DNA from: an uncultured Leuconostoc sp.
Lineage (GTDB): Bacteria > Bacillota > Bacilli > Lactobacillales > Lactobacillaceae
DNA: 10,564 bases
Reading direction: 5' to 3'
Assembly: GCA_900554745.1 (NCBI GenBank)
Contig: USIU01000027.1
Location: 1 to 10,564 of the forward strand
Shown piece by piece: positions 1 through 7,074 of this stretch. The position numbers were made by a program, and so were the translations under genes. The notes under the pieces are model-generated. The model saw only the letters and a program-made list of their open reading frames with translations. It ran no database searches and was not told the origin of the DNA. Position 1 is the first letter of the stretch. Each line of letters opens with the position of its first letter.

Positions 1-17
1 CTCACGAGCTATATCAA

Positions 18-42
18 GTCGCAACTTCGGTTGCGGCTTTTT
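18..42 (+). terminator. Intrinsic terminator of the upstream unit (first of two)
   Basis: An 8-bp stem (18-25 with 30-37, one G·T pair) closes a stable TTCG tetraloop at 26-29 and is followed by five T residues. This is the classic Rho-independent form. Only 17 bases lie upstream in the window, too few to tell which gene it ends; no stop codon is visible on the + strand in those bases. Confidence 0.85.
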
Positions 43-51
43 ATGTGTCCC

Positions 52-85
52 AAAGCACTAACCAATCGTTGGTTAGTGCTTTTTT
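52..85 (+). terminator. Second, tandem intrinsic terminator
   Basis: A perfect 14-bp inverted repeat (52-65 with 69-82) around a 3-base loop (TCG) runs into a T tract ending at 85. It follows the first terminator by 9 bases, so read-through from upstream should be strongly blocked before helD. Its A-rich left edge could also terminate transcription from the opposite strand. Because it lies inside the longest open frame of the helD region, it argues that translation does not begin at the GTG at 45. Confidence 0.9.
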
Positions 86-112
86 GTGTTCTGGCGGGAT
101 AAAGCGTATAAT
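84..112 (+). promoter_or_regulatory. Sigma-A promoter of the helD unit
   Basis: A perfect -10 box TATAAT lies at 107-112. A weak -35, TTGTGT, lies at 84-89 with a 17-base spacer, starting on the last bases of the preceding terminator. Transcription would start near 119, leaving a leader of roughly 28 bases before the inferred TTG start at 147. The assignment rests on consensus match and position only. Confidence 0.7.
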
Positions 113-146
113 TAAAGCACTGAATTTGAAGAGAGCGAGACGGATT

Positions 147-2513
147 TTGGCCAACGAAATTAAAATTGACGAAACAAAATACTTGAATAAAACGCTAACA
201 GCAATGAACAAAGCATTGCTGACGACCGAGGCTGAAATTAAACGAACAAATCAAAACATTGATCATGTTGCCCAGAGTTGGGGGGATGTGCGTCTGAAGA
301 CGGATACTTACTCTGGGATTGTTGAAACAGCCGCCTCAATTCGGCAACAACAGCAAATGCTTTCCGAACGGGAAAACTCTAAGACACGAGCAGAACAACG
401 TTTTGCGACGCTGACCAAGCAAATTGAGCGCCCTTATTTTGCGCGGATTGATTTTAGTGAGTCGGCCAGTGAGTCTGGAGAAGCCGAGACGATTTATATT
501 GGGCTTGGTTCATTTAGTGATGAAGACCATAAGTTTTTAGTGTATGATTGGCGTGCGCCAGTGGCTTCGATTTACTATGATGGTGGCATTGGTGACGTGT
601 CTTATCTGACCCCAGATGGCACCCAACAAGCCAACGTGACGTTGAAACGTCAATTCCAAATTGAAGATGGCGTGATTGTGACGTTATTTGATACGGAAGA
701 GGCCATTGGCGATGCGATGTTGATGAACGCCCTATCGGGTGAATCGTCAACAAAAATGAAGTCGATTGTCACCACCATTCAAAAAGAACAGAATAAAATC
801 ATTCGTAATACTACCGCAGACTTGCTATTTGTCCAAGGAGCGGCGGGTTCGGGTAAGACAGCGGCTGTCTTACAACGTGTGGCCTATTTGTTGTATCGCT
901 ATCGTGGTAAGTTGACGTCTGGTCAAGTGGTCTTATTTAGCCCAAACCAATTGTTCAATGATTATATCGACAATGTCTTGCCAGAACTTGGCGAACAGAA
1001 TATGGTGCAAATGACGTTTTATCAATATGCATCACGTCGGTTGCCTAAGATTGCGGTGGAAACGCTACAAGAACGTTTTGAGTATGATCATACATCCGCT
1101 GAAATTAATCTGGCCAAGGGTAGTTTGGCAATGTTTAATGCGGTTACTGCGTATGCCGAACATTTGAACCGCGCCGATATGCGGATTCGCAATATCATGT
1201 TTCGCGGGGAACCGTTAGTGACCAAAGAGCGCATTGCCGAAATTTATTATCAATACAACGATAACTATAAGTTAGGGCAACGTTTGGAAGCAACGCGGGA
1301 TAGCTTAATGCGGATTTTAAATGCTCGTATCGGCACGGAAATGCGTAAAGAGTGGGTTGAACTTGAGATTGAAAATCTCTCTAAGCAAGAATATGACGAG
1401 TTAGTCGGCGCTGGTCGGGTCCGAATGGGGGATGACCAAGAAGAATATGCAGCCGCAAGAACGCGTTTGGCACAGTTAGGCGAAGGGCCTAAAGAACGGG
1501 AATTTGCCAGTGAAAAGGCGGAACGCCAATTCTTGTCACGGCAAATTGTGACGCGGGCCTTAAAGCCATTAGCACGCCAAATTCGGCGGGGCAGCTTCTT
1601 GAACATTAATGCGCAGTTTGTCGATTTCTTACGTCATGCCCATGAGTATATTGACTTATCAACTTTTGGTATCACGATGACGGACTGGACGGCGCATGTC
1701 GAAGACGTCATTAACGCCTTAAAAAATAAGCAATTGTCACTGATTGATACCACGATTTATCTCTATTTGTATGATTTAATTACTGGTAAAAATGGTGAAC
1801 GTGATATTCGTTTCTTATTTATTGACGAAATACAAGATTACACACCGTTCCAACTGGCCTTTTTGAAGTATAGTTTCCCAAGAGCAAAGTTTACGGTGCT
1901 GGGTGATTTGAACCAAGCCATCTTTACCAAAGACAATGCCACGACGTTACAACAAGATTTTGCGACGTTATTTGATCCAGAGCGGGTGGAAACGGTGAAA
2001 TTGACGCAAACGTATCGTTCAACGCAGCAAATCACTGACTTCACTAAGCATATTTTGCAGGGGGGTGAAGACATTGATGCGTTTAACCGGGCAGGAAGTA
2101 AACCGGCATTGTACGTACTACCCGATGAGGACGCAATGTTGGCGCAACTCCGCCAGCGGTTAGCAGCAGATGCTAAGCAGAAAGCATCGACGGCCATTAT
2201 CACTAAAACCCTTGAAGACGCCCAAAACTTGGCGCGTCAGTTGGCTGACCAGTCAGTGACACTGATTCAATCAGAAAACCAGCGACTTGCCCAGGGCGCT
2301 ATTATTGTGCCATCATATCTCGCAAAGGGGTTGGAATTTGATTCGGTCGTGATTTGGCATGCGGATAATACCCGTTATGGGGATGGTACGGAACGCCGGC
2401 TGCTCTATACTGTCGCAAGTCGTGCCATGCATGAGTTAACCATGCTAGCACAAACACAAGCAACGGTTTTGTTAGACGATGTGCCCACAGACCTTTATGA
2501 GGTTAAGGCATGA
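147..2513 (+). CDS. helD: RNA polymerase recycling motor HelD (UvrD/Rep-like superfamily 1 ATPase)
   Basis: HelD binds stalled or post-termination RNA polymerase and uses ATP-driven movement to open the clamp and release nucleic acid, recycling the enzyme in the cytoplasm. With the start placed here the protein has 788 residues, close to the roughly 770 of Bacillus HelD. Seen in order: a charged, coiled-coil-like N-terminal arm (about 1-95); the HelD signature DWRAPVASIYYD from residue 134; Walker A GAAGSGKT at 231-238; Walker B DEIQD at 560-564; QTYRS at 621-625; GLEFDSVVIW at 728-737; and the arginine motif VASRA at 756-760. The start is uncertain. The open frame extends upstream to a GTG at 45, but that would put both a terminator and the promoter inside the gene. 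TTG147 has a weak purine-rich site (GAAGAGAG) before it, and the first ATG (204) would remove part of the arm. The stop overlaps the next gene (ATGA), so the two are probably translationally coupled. Function is confident; the start is inference. Confidence 0.92.
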   Translation: MANEIKIDETKYLNKTLTAMNKALLTTEAEIKRTNQNIDHVAQSWGDVRLKTDTYSGIVETAASIRQQQQMLSERENSKTRAEQRFATLTKQIERPYFARIDFSESASESGEAETIYIGLGSFSDEDHKFLVYDWRAPVASIYYDGGIGDVSYLTPDGTQQANVTLKRQFQIEDGVIVTLFDTEEAIGDAMLMNALSGESSTKMKSIVTTIQKEQNKIIRNTTADLLFVQGAAGSGKTAAVLQRVAYLLYRYRGKLTSGQVVLFSPNQLFNDYIDNVLPELGEQNMVQMTFYQYASRRLPKIAVETLQERFEYDHTSAEINLAKGSLAMFNAVTAYAEHLNRADMRIRNIMFRGEPLVTKERIAEIYYQYNDNYKLGQRLEATRDSLMRILNARIGTEMRKEWVELEIENLSKQEYDELVGAGRVRMGDDQEEYAAARTRLAQLGEGPKEREFASEKAERQFLSRQIVTRALKPLARQIRRGSFLNINAQFVDFLRHAHEYIDLSTFGITMTDWTAHVEDVINALKNKQLSLIDTTIYLYLYDLITGKNGERDIRFLFIDEIQDYTPFQLAFLKYSFPRAKFTVLGDLNQAIFTKDNATTLQQDFATLFDPERVETVKLTQTYRSTQQITDFTKHILQGGEDIDAFNRAGSKPALYVLPDEDAMLAQLRQRLAADAKQKASTAIITKTLEDAQNLARQLADQSVTLIQSENQRLAQGAIIVPSYLAKGLEFDSVVIWHADNTRYGDGTERRLLYTVASRAMHELTMLAQTQATVLLDDVPTDLYEVKA

Positions 2514-3184
2514 ACACATTAGTACAAGCCATTGCGCAGCGGTATCATGGTGACTTCATGACGGTTGGCATTACCGGATCGGTGGCGGTTGGGAAAAGTA
2601 CGTTTGCCGCCAACTTGGCTGAGGCATTAGCCGTTAACGTTGCGGTTGTTAGCACGGATGATTTTTTGATGCCAAATGCGACGTTGATGGCACAAGGGCT
2701 CTTTGACCAAAAAGGGTTTCCGCAAACGTATAGCTTGGACAAAATGGCACAGATGATTGCGGATTTTCAAGCTGGTCAACCTGAAGTGACCATACCACTT
2801 TACCGTCAAGATATTGCCGATATTGATCCACAAGTACGCCAAACGATTCTGCGGCCAGATATTTTAATTATTGAAGGCGTGGTGGCGTTACAACTGGCAG
2901 CACTTGATTTTAAAATTTATTTAGATGCGGCACTGACGGATATTAAAACTTGGTATTTATCTCGGACATTGGCGATGACGGCACAGGCTAAGACTGATCC
3001 CACCTCGTGGCGGTATCAATTTGCCCAAATGCCGGTTGCTGAATTATCGGCATTGGCGATGACGACCTGGGAAGACACCAATCAAGTGAACCTCGATCGT
3101 TATATTTTACCCATGAAACCAACGGCTGATGCCGTGGTAAATCTGGATCAGCATCATCAAATTACGCGTATCACAATAAAATAA
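2510..3184 (+). CDS. Short type I pantothenate kinase (CoaA)-like P-loop kinase
   Basis: This 224-residue cytoplasmic kinase resembles the catalytic core of type I pantothenate kinase, which phosphorylates pantothenate as the first step of coenzyme A synthesis. Visible motifs: Walker A GSVAVGKST at 23-31 (Lys29); STDDF at 48-52 with the likely catalytic Asp50; the family hallmark GL..QKGFPQTY at 63-74; RPDILIIEG at 115-123; WYLSR at 148-152; and W-E-D-T-N at 187-191 followed by NL..YILP. It is about 90 residues shorter than typical CoaA (about 306-316), and the missing part is at the N terminus. The segment equivalent to E. coli PVYSHLIYD reads PLYRQDIAD here (96-104), so the His and second Tyr of the pantothenate pocket are replaced, by my recall of that structure. 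Substrate is therefore uncertain: pantothenate, or a nucleoside or other small molecule as in the related uridine kinases. The ATG overlaps the helD stop, with AAGG and GAGG just upstream. A terminator follows 8 bases after the stop. Confidence 0.8.
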   Translation: MNTLVQAIAQRYHGDFMTVGITGSVAVGKSTFAANLAEALAVNVAVVSTDDFLMPNATLMAQGLFDQKGFPQTYSLDKMAQMIADFQAGQPEVTIPLYRQDIADIDPQVRQTILRPDILIIEGVVALQLAALDFKIYLDAALTDIKTWYLSRTLAMTAQAKTDPTSWRYQFAQMPVAELSALAMTTWEDTNQVNLDRYILPMKPTADAVVNLDQHHQITRITIK

Positions 3185-3192
3185 ATGTAATT

Positions 3193-3220
3193 AATTGTCA
3201 ACTTTGTTGACAATTTTTTT
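3193..3220 (+). terminator. Terminator of the helD unit, also a perfect palindrome
   Basis: A perfect 10-bp stem (3193-3202 with 3206-3215) with a TTT loop is followed by a T run to 3220. It sits 8 bases after the kinase stop. Its 3' arm contains TTGACA (3207-3212), a consensus -35 box. The same DNA palindrome (TTGTCAACTTTGTTGACAA) could therefore also serve as a repressor operator for the following transporter genes. Confidence 0.85.
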
Positions 3221-3235
3221 AGTTAGCGGTAAGAT
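3207..3235 (+). promoter_or_regulatory. Promoter of the DHA2 transporter/DUF4811 unit
   Basis: A perfect -35 TTGACA (3207-3212), a 17-base spacer, and TAAGAT (3230-3235) as -10 (4 of 6 matches). The predicted start near 3242 gives a leader of about 70 bases. The leader ends with the strong site AAAGGAG (3298-3304), 6 bases before the ATG. The -35 lies entirely within the right arm of the preceding terminator palindrome, so a protein bound there would occlude RNA polymerase. No regulator gene is adjacent in this window. Confidence 0.6.
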
Positions 3236-3310
3236 ATTCTACATGGTCAAATGGATCATTTGTTTAGAAAAAGACTAATAATGTGATACTGATCAAAAAA
3301 GGAGTTATAT

Positions 3311-4813
3311 ATGAGTGAAAAAATTCTCGACATGCATGGTAAACCAGTTAATCGTATGGCGATGATGATGGTCTTGCTTGTCGGTGTGTTCTCAGTTATG
3401 CTGATGCAAACTGCATTGGGAACGGCGTTACCAGCGCTAATGACTGCGTTTAACGTGAATGCCTCAACGGTACAATGGCTAACGACCATTTTCTTGATGG
3501 CAAACGGTATTATGGTGCCGGTTTCAGCCTACTTAACGACGCGCGTGCCGACGAAGGCTTTGTATTTGTCGTCTTTGGGTCTATTTACGCTTGGGACTTT
3601 GGTGGCCTTTGTGACCCCGACAAATGCGTTTTGGTTGTTAATGGTGGCACGTGTCTTGCAAGCCATGGCGGTAGGCATCTTGATGCCGTTGATGCAGGTG
3701 GTGTCGCTATCGTTGTTTGATGCTGAATCACGTGGTAAAGCCATGGGTCTTGGTGGCTTAGTTATCGGTATGGCGCCAGCTATCGGCCCAACGCTATCTG
3801 GTTGGATTCTAGAAGAGGATCACACTTTGCTGGGGGTTACGTTAGTCAGTTCTTGGCGTTCAATCTTTGGGGTGGTACTACCAGTTGTGATTGTGGTCAT
3901 GATTGCATCATGTTTCATTTTCCATGATGTTTTGCCAACGCAAAAGGTGACGCTGAATATTCGCTCATTAATTGAATCAACCTTTGGATTCGGGTTGGTG
4001 TTGTATGGTTTTGCCATGGTGGCCTCAAATGGTTGGGGCAGTGCGCAAGTGATTGTGCCATTGGTGCTTGGCTTTATCACAGTCATCGAATTCATCTGGC
4101 ACCAATCAAAAATGGACAAGCCATTTTTGGATATGTCAGTCTTTAAGTCAAAGCAATTCACATTGACAACCATTCTGGTGTCACTGGCCATGATGGCTAT
4201 GATTGGTGTGGAAATGGTGTTGCCAATTTATATGCAAAATATTCGTGGGTTAACGCCACTACACTCTGGTTTGATTTTGTTACCAGGGGCCTTGATGATG
4301 GGGATTGTGTCACCGATTGCTGGTGCATTTTATGATAAACATGGCGCTAAACGGTTAGCGATGACTGGTTTTACGATCCTCATTATTGGTACCGTACCAT
4401 TGGTTTATTTAACTGCTGATACGCCAACTGTTTATATTACAGCACTCTATACGTTGCGGATGTTTGGCATTGCCATGACCATGATGCCATTAACGGCTTC
4501 TGCGATGGGCGCCTTGTCACCGCAAACAGCTGCCCAAGGGACAGCAGCTAACAATACGATGCGTCAAGTCGCATCATCTTTGGGAACTGCGGTATTGGCT
4601 TCCGTAATGCAGTCGGTGACGCAAAATCACATGCCAGCATCAGCCATGAAGGGTGCCGATCCGTTGGTCTTTGGTAAAAAAGCTTTGGATGCCACATTAA
4701 CTGGTTTCCACGCGTCATTCTTCCTGGCGGCAGGATTTGCGATTGTGGCTATCTTAATCGCGTTCTTCCTACACAGTGGTAAGGTCAATACACCAGAAAA
4801 GGAGGCAGCATAA
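3311..4813 (+). CDS. MFS multidrug efflux transporter, DHA2 (14-TMS, LmrB/EmrB-like) family
   Basis: A 500-residue integral membrane protein that, by family, exports drugs or other amphipathic compounds in exchange for protons. Seen directly: about 14 hydrophobic segments spread over residues 17-487; the DHA2 motif C at about 146-167 (GLGGLVIGMAPAIGP, then a GWIL helix end); motif B with Arg114 in the fourth helix (ARVLQAMAVG); and the SWRSIF stretch at 181-186 common in this family. The first helix carries MQTALGTALP where many DHA2 members have LDxTIVNxALP. The acidic residue usually found there is missing, which may mark a subfamily. The length is typical. The ATG has AAAGGAG 6 bases upstream. 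The gene ends 1 base before the DUF4811 gene, whose ribosome binding site lies in its last codons, so the two are surely cotranscribed. Substrate cannot be read from sequence. Confidence 0.93.
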   Translation: MSEKILDMHGKPVNRMAMMMVLLVGVFSVMLMQTALGTALPALMTAFNVNASTVQWLTTIFLMANGIMVPVSAYLTTRVPTKALYLSSLGLFTLGTLVAFVTPTNAFWLLMVARVLQAMAVGILMPLMQVVSLSLFDAESRGKAMGLGGLVIGMAPAIGPTLSGWILEEDHTLLGVTLVSSWRSIFGVVLPVVIVVMIASCFIFHDVLPTQKVTLNIRSLIESTFGFGLVLYGFAMVASNGWGSAQVIVPLVLGFITVIEFIWHQSKMDKPFLDMSVFKSKQFTLTTILVSLAMMAMIGVEMVLPIYMQNIRGLTPLHSGLILLPGALMMGIVSPIAGAFYDKHGAKRLAMTGFTILIIGTVPLVYLTADTPTVYITALYTLRMFGIAMTMMPLTASAMGALSPQTAAQGTAANNTMRQVASSLGTAVLASVMQSVTQNHMPASAMKGADPLVFGKKALDATLTGFHASFFLAAGFAIVAILIAFFLHSGKVNTPEKEAA

Positions 4814-4814
4814 G

Positions 4815-5495
4815 ATGATTATCGTGATTCTGGCAGTATTTGCCGTGCTCGCTTTTTGGACTAATATGACGATTAAATCAACCGTTTTACGTTATGTGAC
4901 GGCAACGCTCATGTTTATTGGGTTAACGTTAAGTGTCGTTGCGATCGTAGCCAACATGCACAGTCATTTTGGGATGAAGACGGTTGTGACAACGACTAAA
5001 ACTGAAATTTATTCAGCGGGATCACCGCAACAACAATTTGGGGTACTTTTGTATCAAAGTGTTGGGACAGCGGGTAAAGAGAATGTTTATATTTATAAGG
5101 CTTCACCGGATGCCAAGAAAACAACCTTGGCAAAACCGGATTTGAAGACAACTTCTCAACGTGTCGCGATTGATGGCGATAAAGCTTACAAAGTGGTGCG
5201 AACAACCCGTTATGTTTATCGGAATAATACTTACAAGTTCTTGTTTGGTTGGGCAGGCAATAACCACCAATTGCAACACAAGCACGTGACGTATCAAGTA
5301 CCGGCAACGTGGATTGCGATGACGCCTGAACAAGCCAAGTCTTTGGCTGCCAAGATGGCGCCCAAGACACCAGCAGAACAAGCTGGGGCTGCCGCAAAGC
5401 AGGCAGAATTAGCTGCTTTGGCAAAGGTTGACCCAGATCGGGCTGCCAGAGCACAGGTTGACCAGATTAAAAAAGTTTTGCAAATTACGCAATAA
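4815..5495 (+). CDS. DUF4811-type membrane-anchored protein, partner of the efflux transporter
   Basis: This 226-residue protein resembles the DUF4811 family, which I recall as commonly encoded directly after DHA2 transporters in lactobacilli. Function is unknown. Two hydrophobic helices fill the N terminus (about 1-17 and 25-47). A presumably soluble part follows, with repeated Tyr/Thr-rich strands (VYIYKAS, YKVVRTTRYVYRNNTYKFLFGWAG at about 125-148). The C-terminal tail is Ala/Lys/Gln-rich and probably helical (about 172-222). The start is the ATG at 4815: AAAAGGAGG lies at 4797-4805, nine bases upstream. The longer open frame from 4776 would begin inside the transporter gene before that site. 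A gap of a single base after the transporter stop implies translational coupling and stoichiometric production. A role as accessory or stabilising subunit of the exporter is inference. Confidence 0.85.
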   Translation: MIIVILAVFAVLAFWTNMTIKSTVLRYVTATLMFIGLTLSVVAIVANMHSHFGMKTVVTTTKTEIYSAGSPQQQFGVLLYQSVGTAGKENVYIYKASPDAKKTTLAKPDLKTTSQRVAIDGDKAYKVVRTTRYVYRNNTYKFLFGWAGNNHQLQHKHVTYQVPATWIAMTPEQAKSLAAKMAPKTPAEQAGAAAKQAELAALAKVDPDRAARAQVDQIKKVLQITQ

Positions 5496-5501
5496 GCACA
5501 A

Positions 5502-5542
5502 ATAAAAGCGACAACTTCGACTTTAGAGGTTGTCGCTTTTAT
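5502..5542 (+). terminator. Terminator of the transporter/DUF4811 unit
   Basis: A long stem (5502-5518 with 5526-5542, one G·T pair) with a 7-base loop, bearing an A tract on the left and TTTT on the right. The symmetry means it could act in both directions. It begins 7 bases after the DUF4811 stop, and the next promoter starts inside it. Confidence 0.85.
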
Positions 5543-5550
5543 GCTATGAT
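5522..5550 (+). promoter_or_regulatory. Extended -10 promoter of the glycosyltransferase pair
   Basis: TGC-TATGAT (5542-5550) is an extended -10 element. A 4-of-6 -35, TTTAGA, lies at 5522-5527 at 17-base spacing, inside the preceding hairpin. An overlapping GATAAT at 5548 is an alternative. Transcription would start near 5557 and give a leader of about 65 bases containing two competing small hairpins. Confidence 0.5.
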
Positions 5551-5573
5551 AATGAAAATAATGACGGATGTGT

Positions 5574-5602
5574 GGTCCAAAATGGGCCGATTGATAGTCG
5601 GC
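5574..5602 (+). promoter_or_regulatory. Two mutually exclusive small hairpins in the glycosyltransferase leader
   Basis: GGTCC (5574-5578) can pair with GGGCC (5584-5588) over a 5-base loop. Alternatively GCCGA (5586-5590) can pair with TCGGC (5598-5602) over a 7-base loop. They share bases 5586-5588, so only one can form at a time. The second ends 3 bases before the AGGAGG ribosome binding site (5606-5611). Each stem is only 5 bp, so a regulatory role is speculative. Confidence 0.25.
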
Positions 5603-5622
5603 GATAGGAGGTGAATTGTCAC

Positions 5623-7074
5623 ATGCATTTTTTTGTTAACCAAGGGATTGGACACAGCAATAGTGGTGTTGAGCATTCGCAATTTTATCGGGCAGCGCGT
5701 TTCCGTGAGTTGGGTTTACCTTTCAAGTTCGTATTCACGGACCATTTACCGCAGTTGCATCAACATATGGCTGAGTGGCAGTTGGCTGAACATGAAGTCA
5801 TTGGCCTTTATGATTATTTGTTAAGTGATGCGCCTGATAGCTATCTACAACAGGGTACGCGTGCGCCACAAACGTATTGTGAAGAATCGCTTTGGGATAC
5901 GGCACAAACGCAAAGACTATTATTCAGACAGGCTACAGGTCAGTATACAGAAACGATTCAACGTCGCAAGCGCCGCAACCGCGATGGTCAGTACAGCATC
6001 ACCGATGACCGTGTGATCCTAGAAAACAAGCAACATCGGGTGACGTGGCATTATCAATATGAGGGTGAAAATGGCAAACGGCCAGTTAATATCCATGTCG
6101 ATAACTTTCGTGGTCGGCATTACTTATTCGCCACTCAAGAAGAATTACTCACGTTTTTCTTTGCGGAACTGCAACGGTATTTTACGCAAAATGTTTACTT
6201 CGTTGATCGCGGTGTTTCGCATGAGGCGGCCCTGATTAGCCTCAAACAAGCTGGCGCACCGTTGCAGTTAGGGGTCGTGATTCATGCCGCGCATTTTATT
6301 GGTTTTGTCAATGGTCATCCACTTTGGAACAACTACTATCAATACTTATTTGATCATTTGGCTTTAGTTGATGTGATTGTGGTTGCGACTGACCAACAAC
6401 GTGATGAACTACTATCACAATTACAAACGGTGGGGATAACGAACGTGGCCCATAAAATTGTGGTCATCCCAGTTGGTGGCGTCTCAGACGTTGCAACACC
6501 GCGTCACTGGCAGGGGCCAACTGCAAAATTTGTGACCGCAGCACGTTTACACCCGGAAAAAAATTTAACGCAAGTGATTGCGGCCGTCAAACAATTGCGT
6601 GATTCGGGGATGGCGCTCACATTAGCAATTTACGGTGTGGGGCAAGAATATGCGCCTTTGGCACAACTGATTGAAACGTATCAGTTGGCAGATGTGGTCA
6701 CGCTGAAAGGGTTAAGTCAGACGATGTTTGTTGAGATGGCGCAATATGATGCGTTTGTTTCCGCTTCTTATTCGGAAGGCTTTGGCCTAGCGTATCTGGA
6801 AGCCATTGGTTTGGGGCTGCCGATTGCGACTTATGCGAATCAATATGGTGCTCAAACCTTAGTCCATGACGGCGAAAATGGGTATTTAGCGGCCTTTGAG
6901 CCGAAAAAAACGGCGGAAGCACAGAATATCACGCATTTGGCTACGGCAATGCGTCGTATTTTTGATGATTATGATGCACTATCGCGCGGTGCTAGCCAAC
7001 GCTCACGTGCATTTTTGAATGTTGACATTGCCAGACGGTGGGCGCGTTTATTGGAGGTGTTGCATGACCATTGA
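5623..7074 (+). CDS. GT4 family glycosyltransferase, GtfA-like (protein O-glycosylation type)
   Basis: A 483-residue cytoplasmic retaining glycosyltransferase. The N terminus (FVNQGIGHSNSGVEHSQFYR, 4-23) matches the layout of GtfA enzymes, which transfer GlcNAc to Ser/Thr of secreted serine-rich or cell-wall proteins. It is followed by KFVFTD and a beta-rich inserted region (about 110-200), as in GtfA and the related teichoic-acid glucosyltransferases TarM/TagE. The C-terminal GT-B half shows AARLHPEKN (306-314) with the donor-binding Arg308 and Lys313, and the EX7E motif Glu385...Glu393 in SEGFGLAYLEA, then GLPIATYANQYGAQTLV. The catalytic set looks intact. The start is the ATG at 5623 behind AGGAGGTGA (5606-5614); the upstream GTG at 5611 lies within that site. 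The gene overlaps the next one by 11 bases. No secA2/secY2 and no serine-rich adhesin gene lie in the window, so the acceptor (protein or teichoic acid) is open. The partner gene favours the GtfA reading. Confidence 0.85.
   Translation: MHFFVNQGIGHSNSGVEHSQFYRAARFRELGLPFKFVFTDHLPQLHQHMAEWQLAEHEVIGLYDYLLSDAPDSYLQQGTRAPQTYCEESLWDTAQTQRLLFRQATGQYTETIQRRKRRNRDGQYSITDDRVILENKQHRVTWHYQYEGENGKRPVNIHVDNFRGRHYLFATQEELLTFFFAELQRYFTQNVYFVDRGVSHEAALISLKQAGAPLQLGVVIHAAHFIGFVNGHPLWNNYYQYLFDHLALVDVIVVATDQQRDELLSQLQTVGITNVAHKIVVIPVGGVSDVATPRHWQGPTAKFVTAARLHPEKNLTQVIAAVKQLRDSGMALTLAIYGVGQEYAPLAQLIETYQLADVVTLKGLSQTMFVEMAQYDAFVSASYSEGFGLAYLEAIGLGLPIATYANQYGAQTLVHDGENGYLAAFEPKKTAEAQNITHLATAMRRIFDDYDALSRGASQRSRAFLNVDIARRWARLLEVLHDH

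Noticed and set aside
1..44. Possible end of a structural RNA or gene at the window's left edge
   Set aside because: Only 17 bases precede the terminator; no CCA end, stop codon or recognisable motif is present, so nothing can be assigned.
1838..2203. Minus-strand open frame of 121 codons within helD
   Set aside because: Overlaps the conserved Walker B and helicase motifs of helD in antisense; no start signal.
2510..3184. Frameshift or upstream truncation of a full-length coaA
   Set aside because: The region directly upstream is intact helD coding sequence, and the ATGA overlap with nearby Shine-Dalgarno bases indicates a genuine short gene, not a broken one.
4996..5454. Open frame of 152 codons on the minus strand
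   Set aside because: It lies wholly inside the DUF4811 gene, lacks a convincing ribosome binding site, and its product is a low-complexity Leu/Pro/Gln mixture typical of an antisense shadow.
5373..5475. Repeat-like Ala/Lys/Gln-rich coding stretch at the end of the DUF4811 gene
   Set aside because: Compositionally biased helical tail only; no exact tandem DNA repeat is seen.
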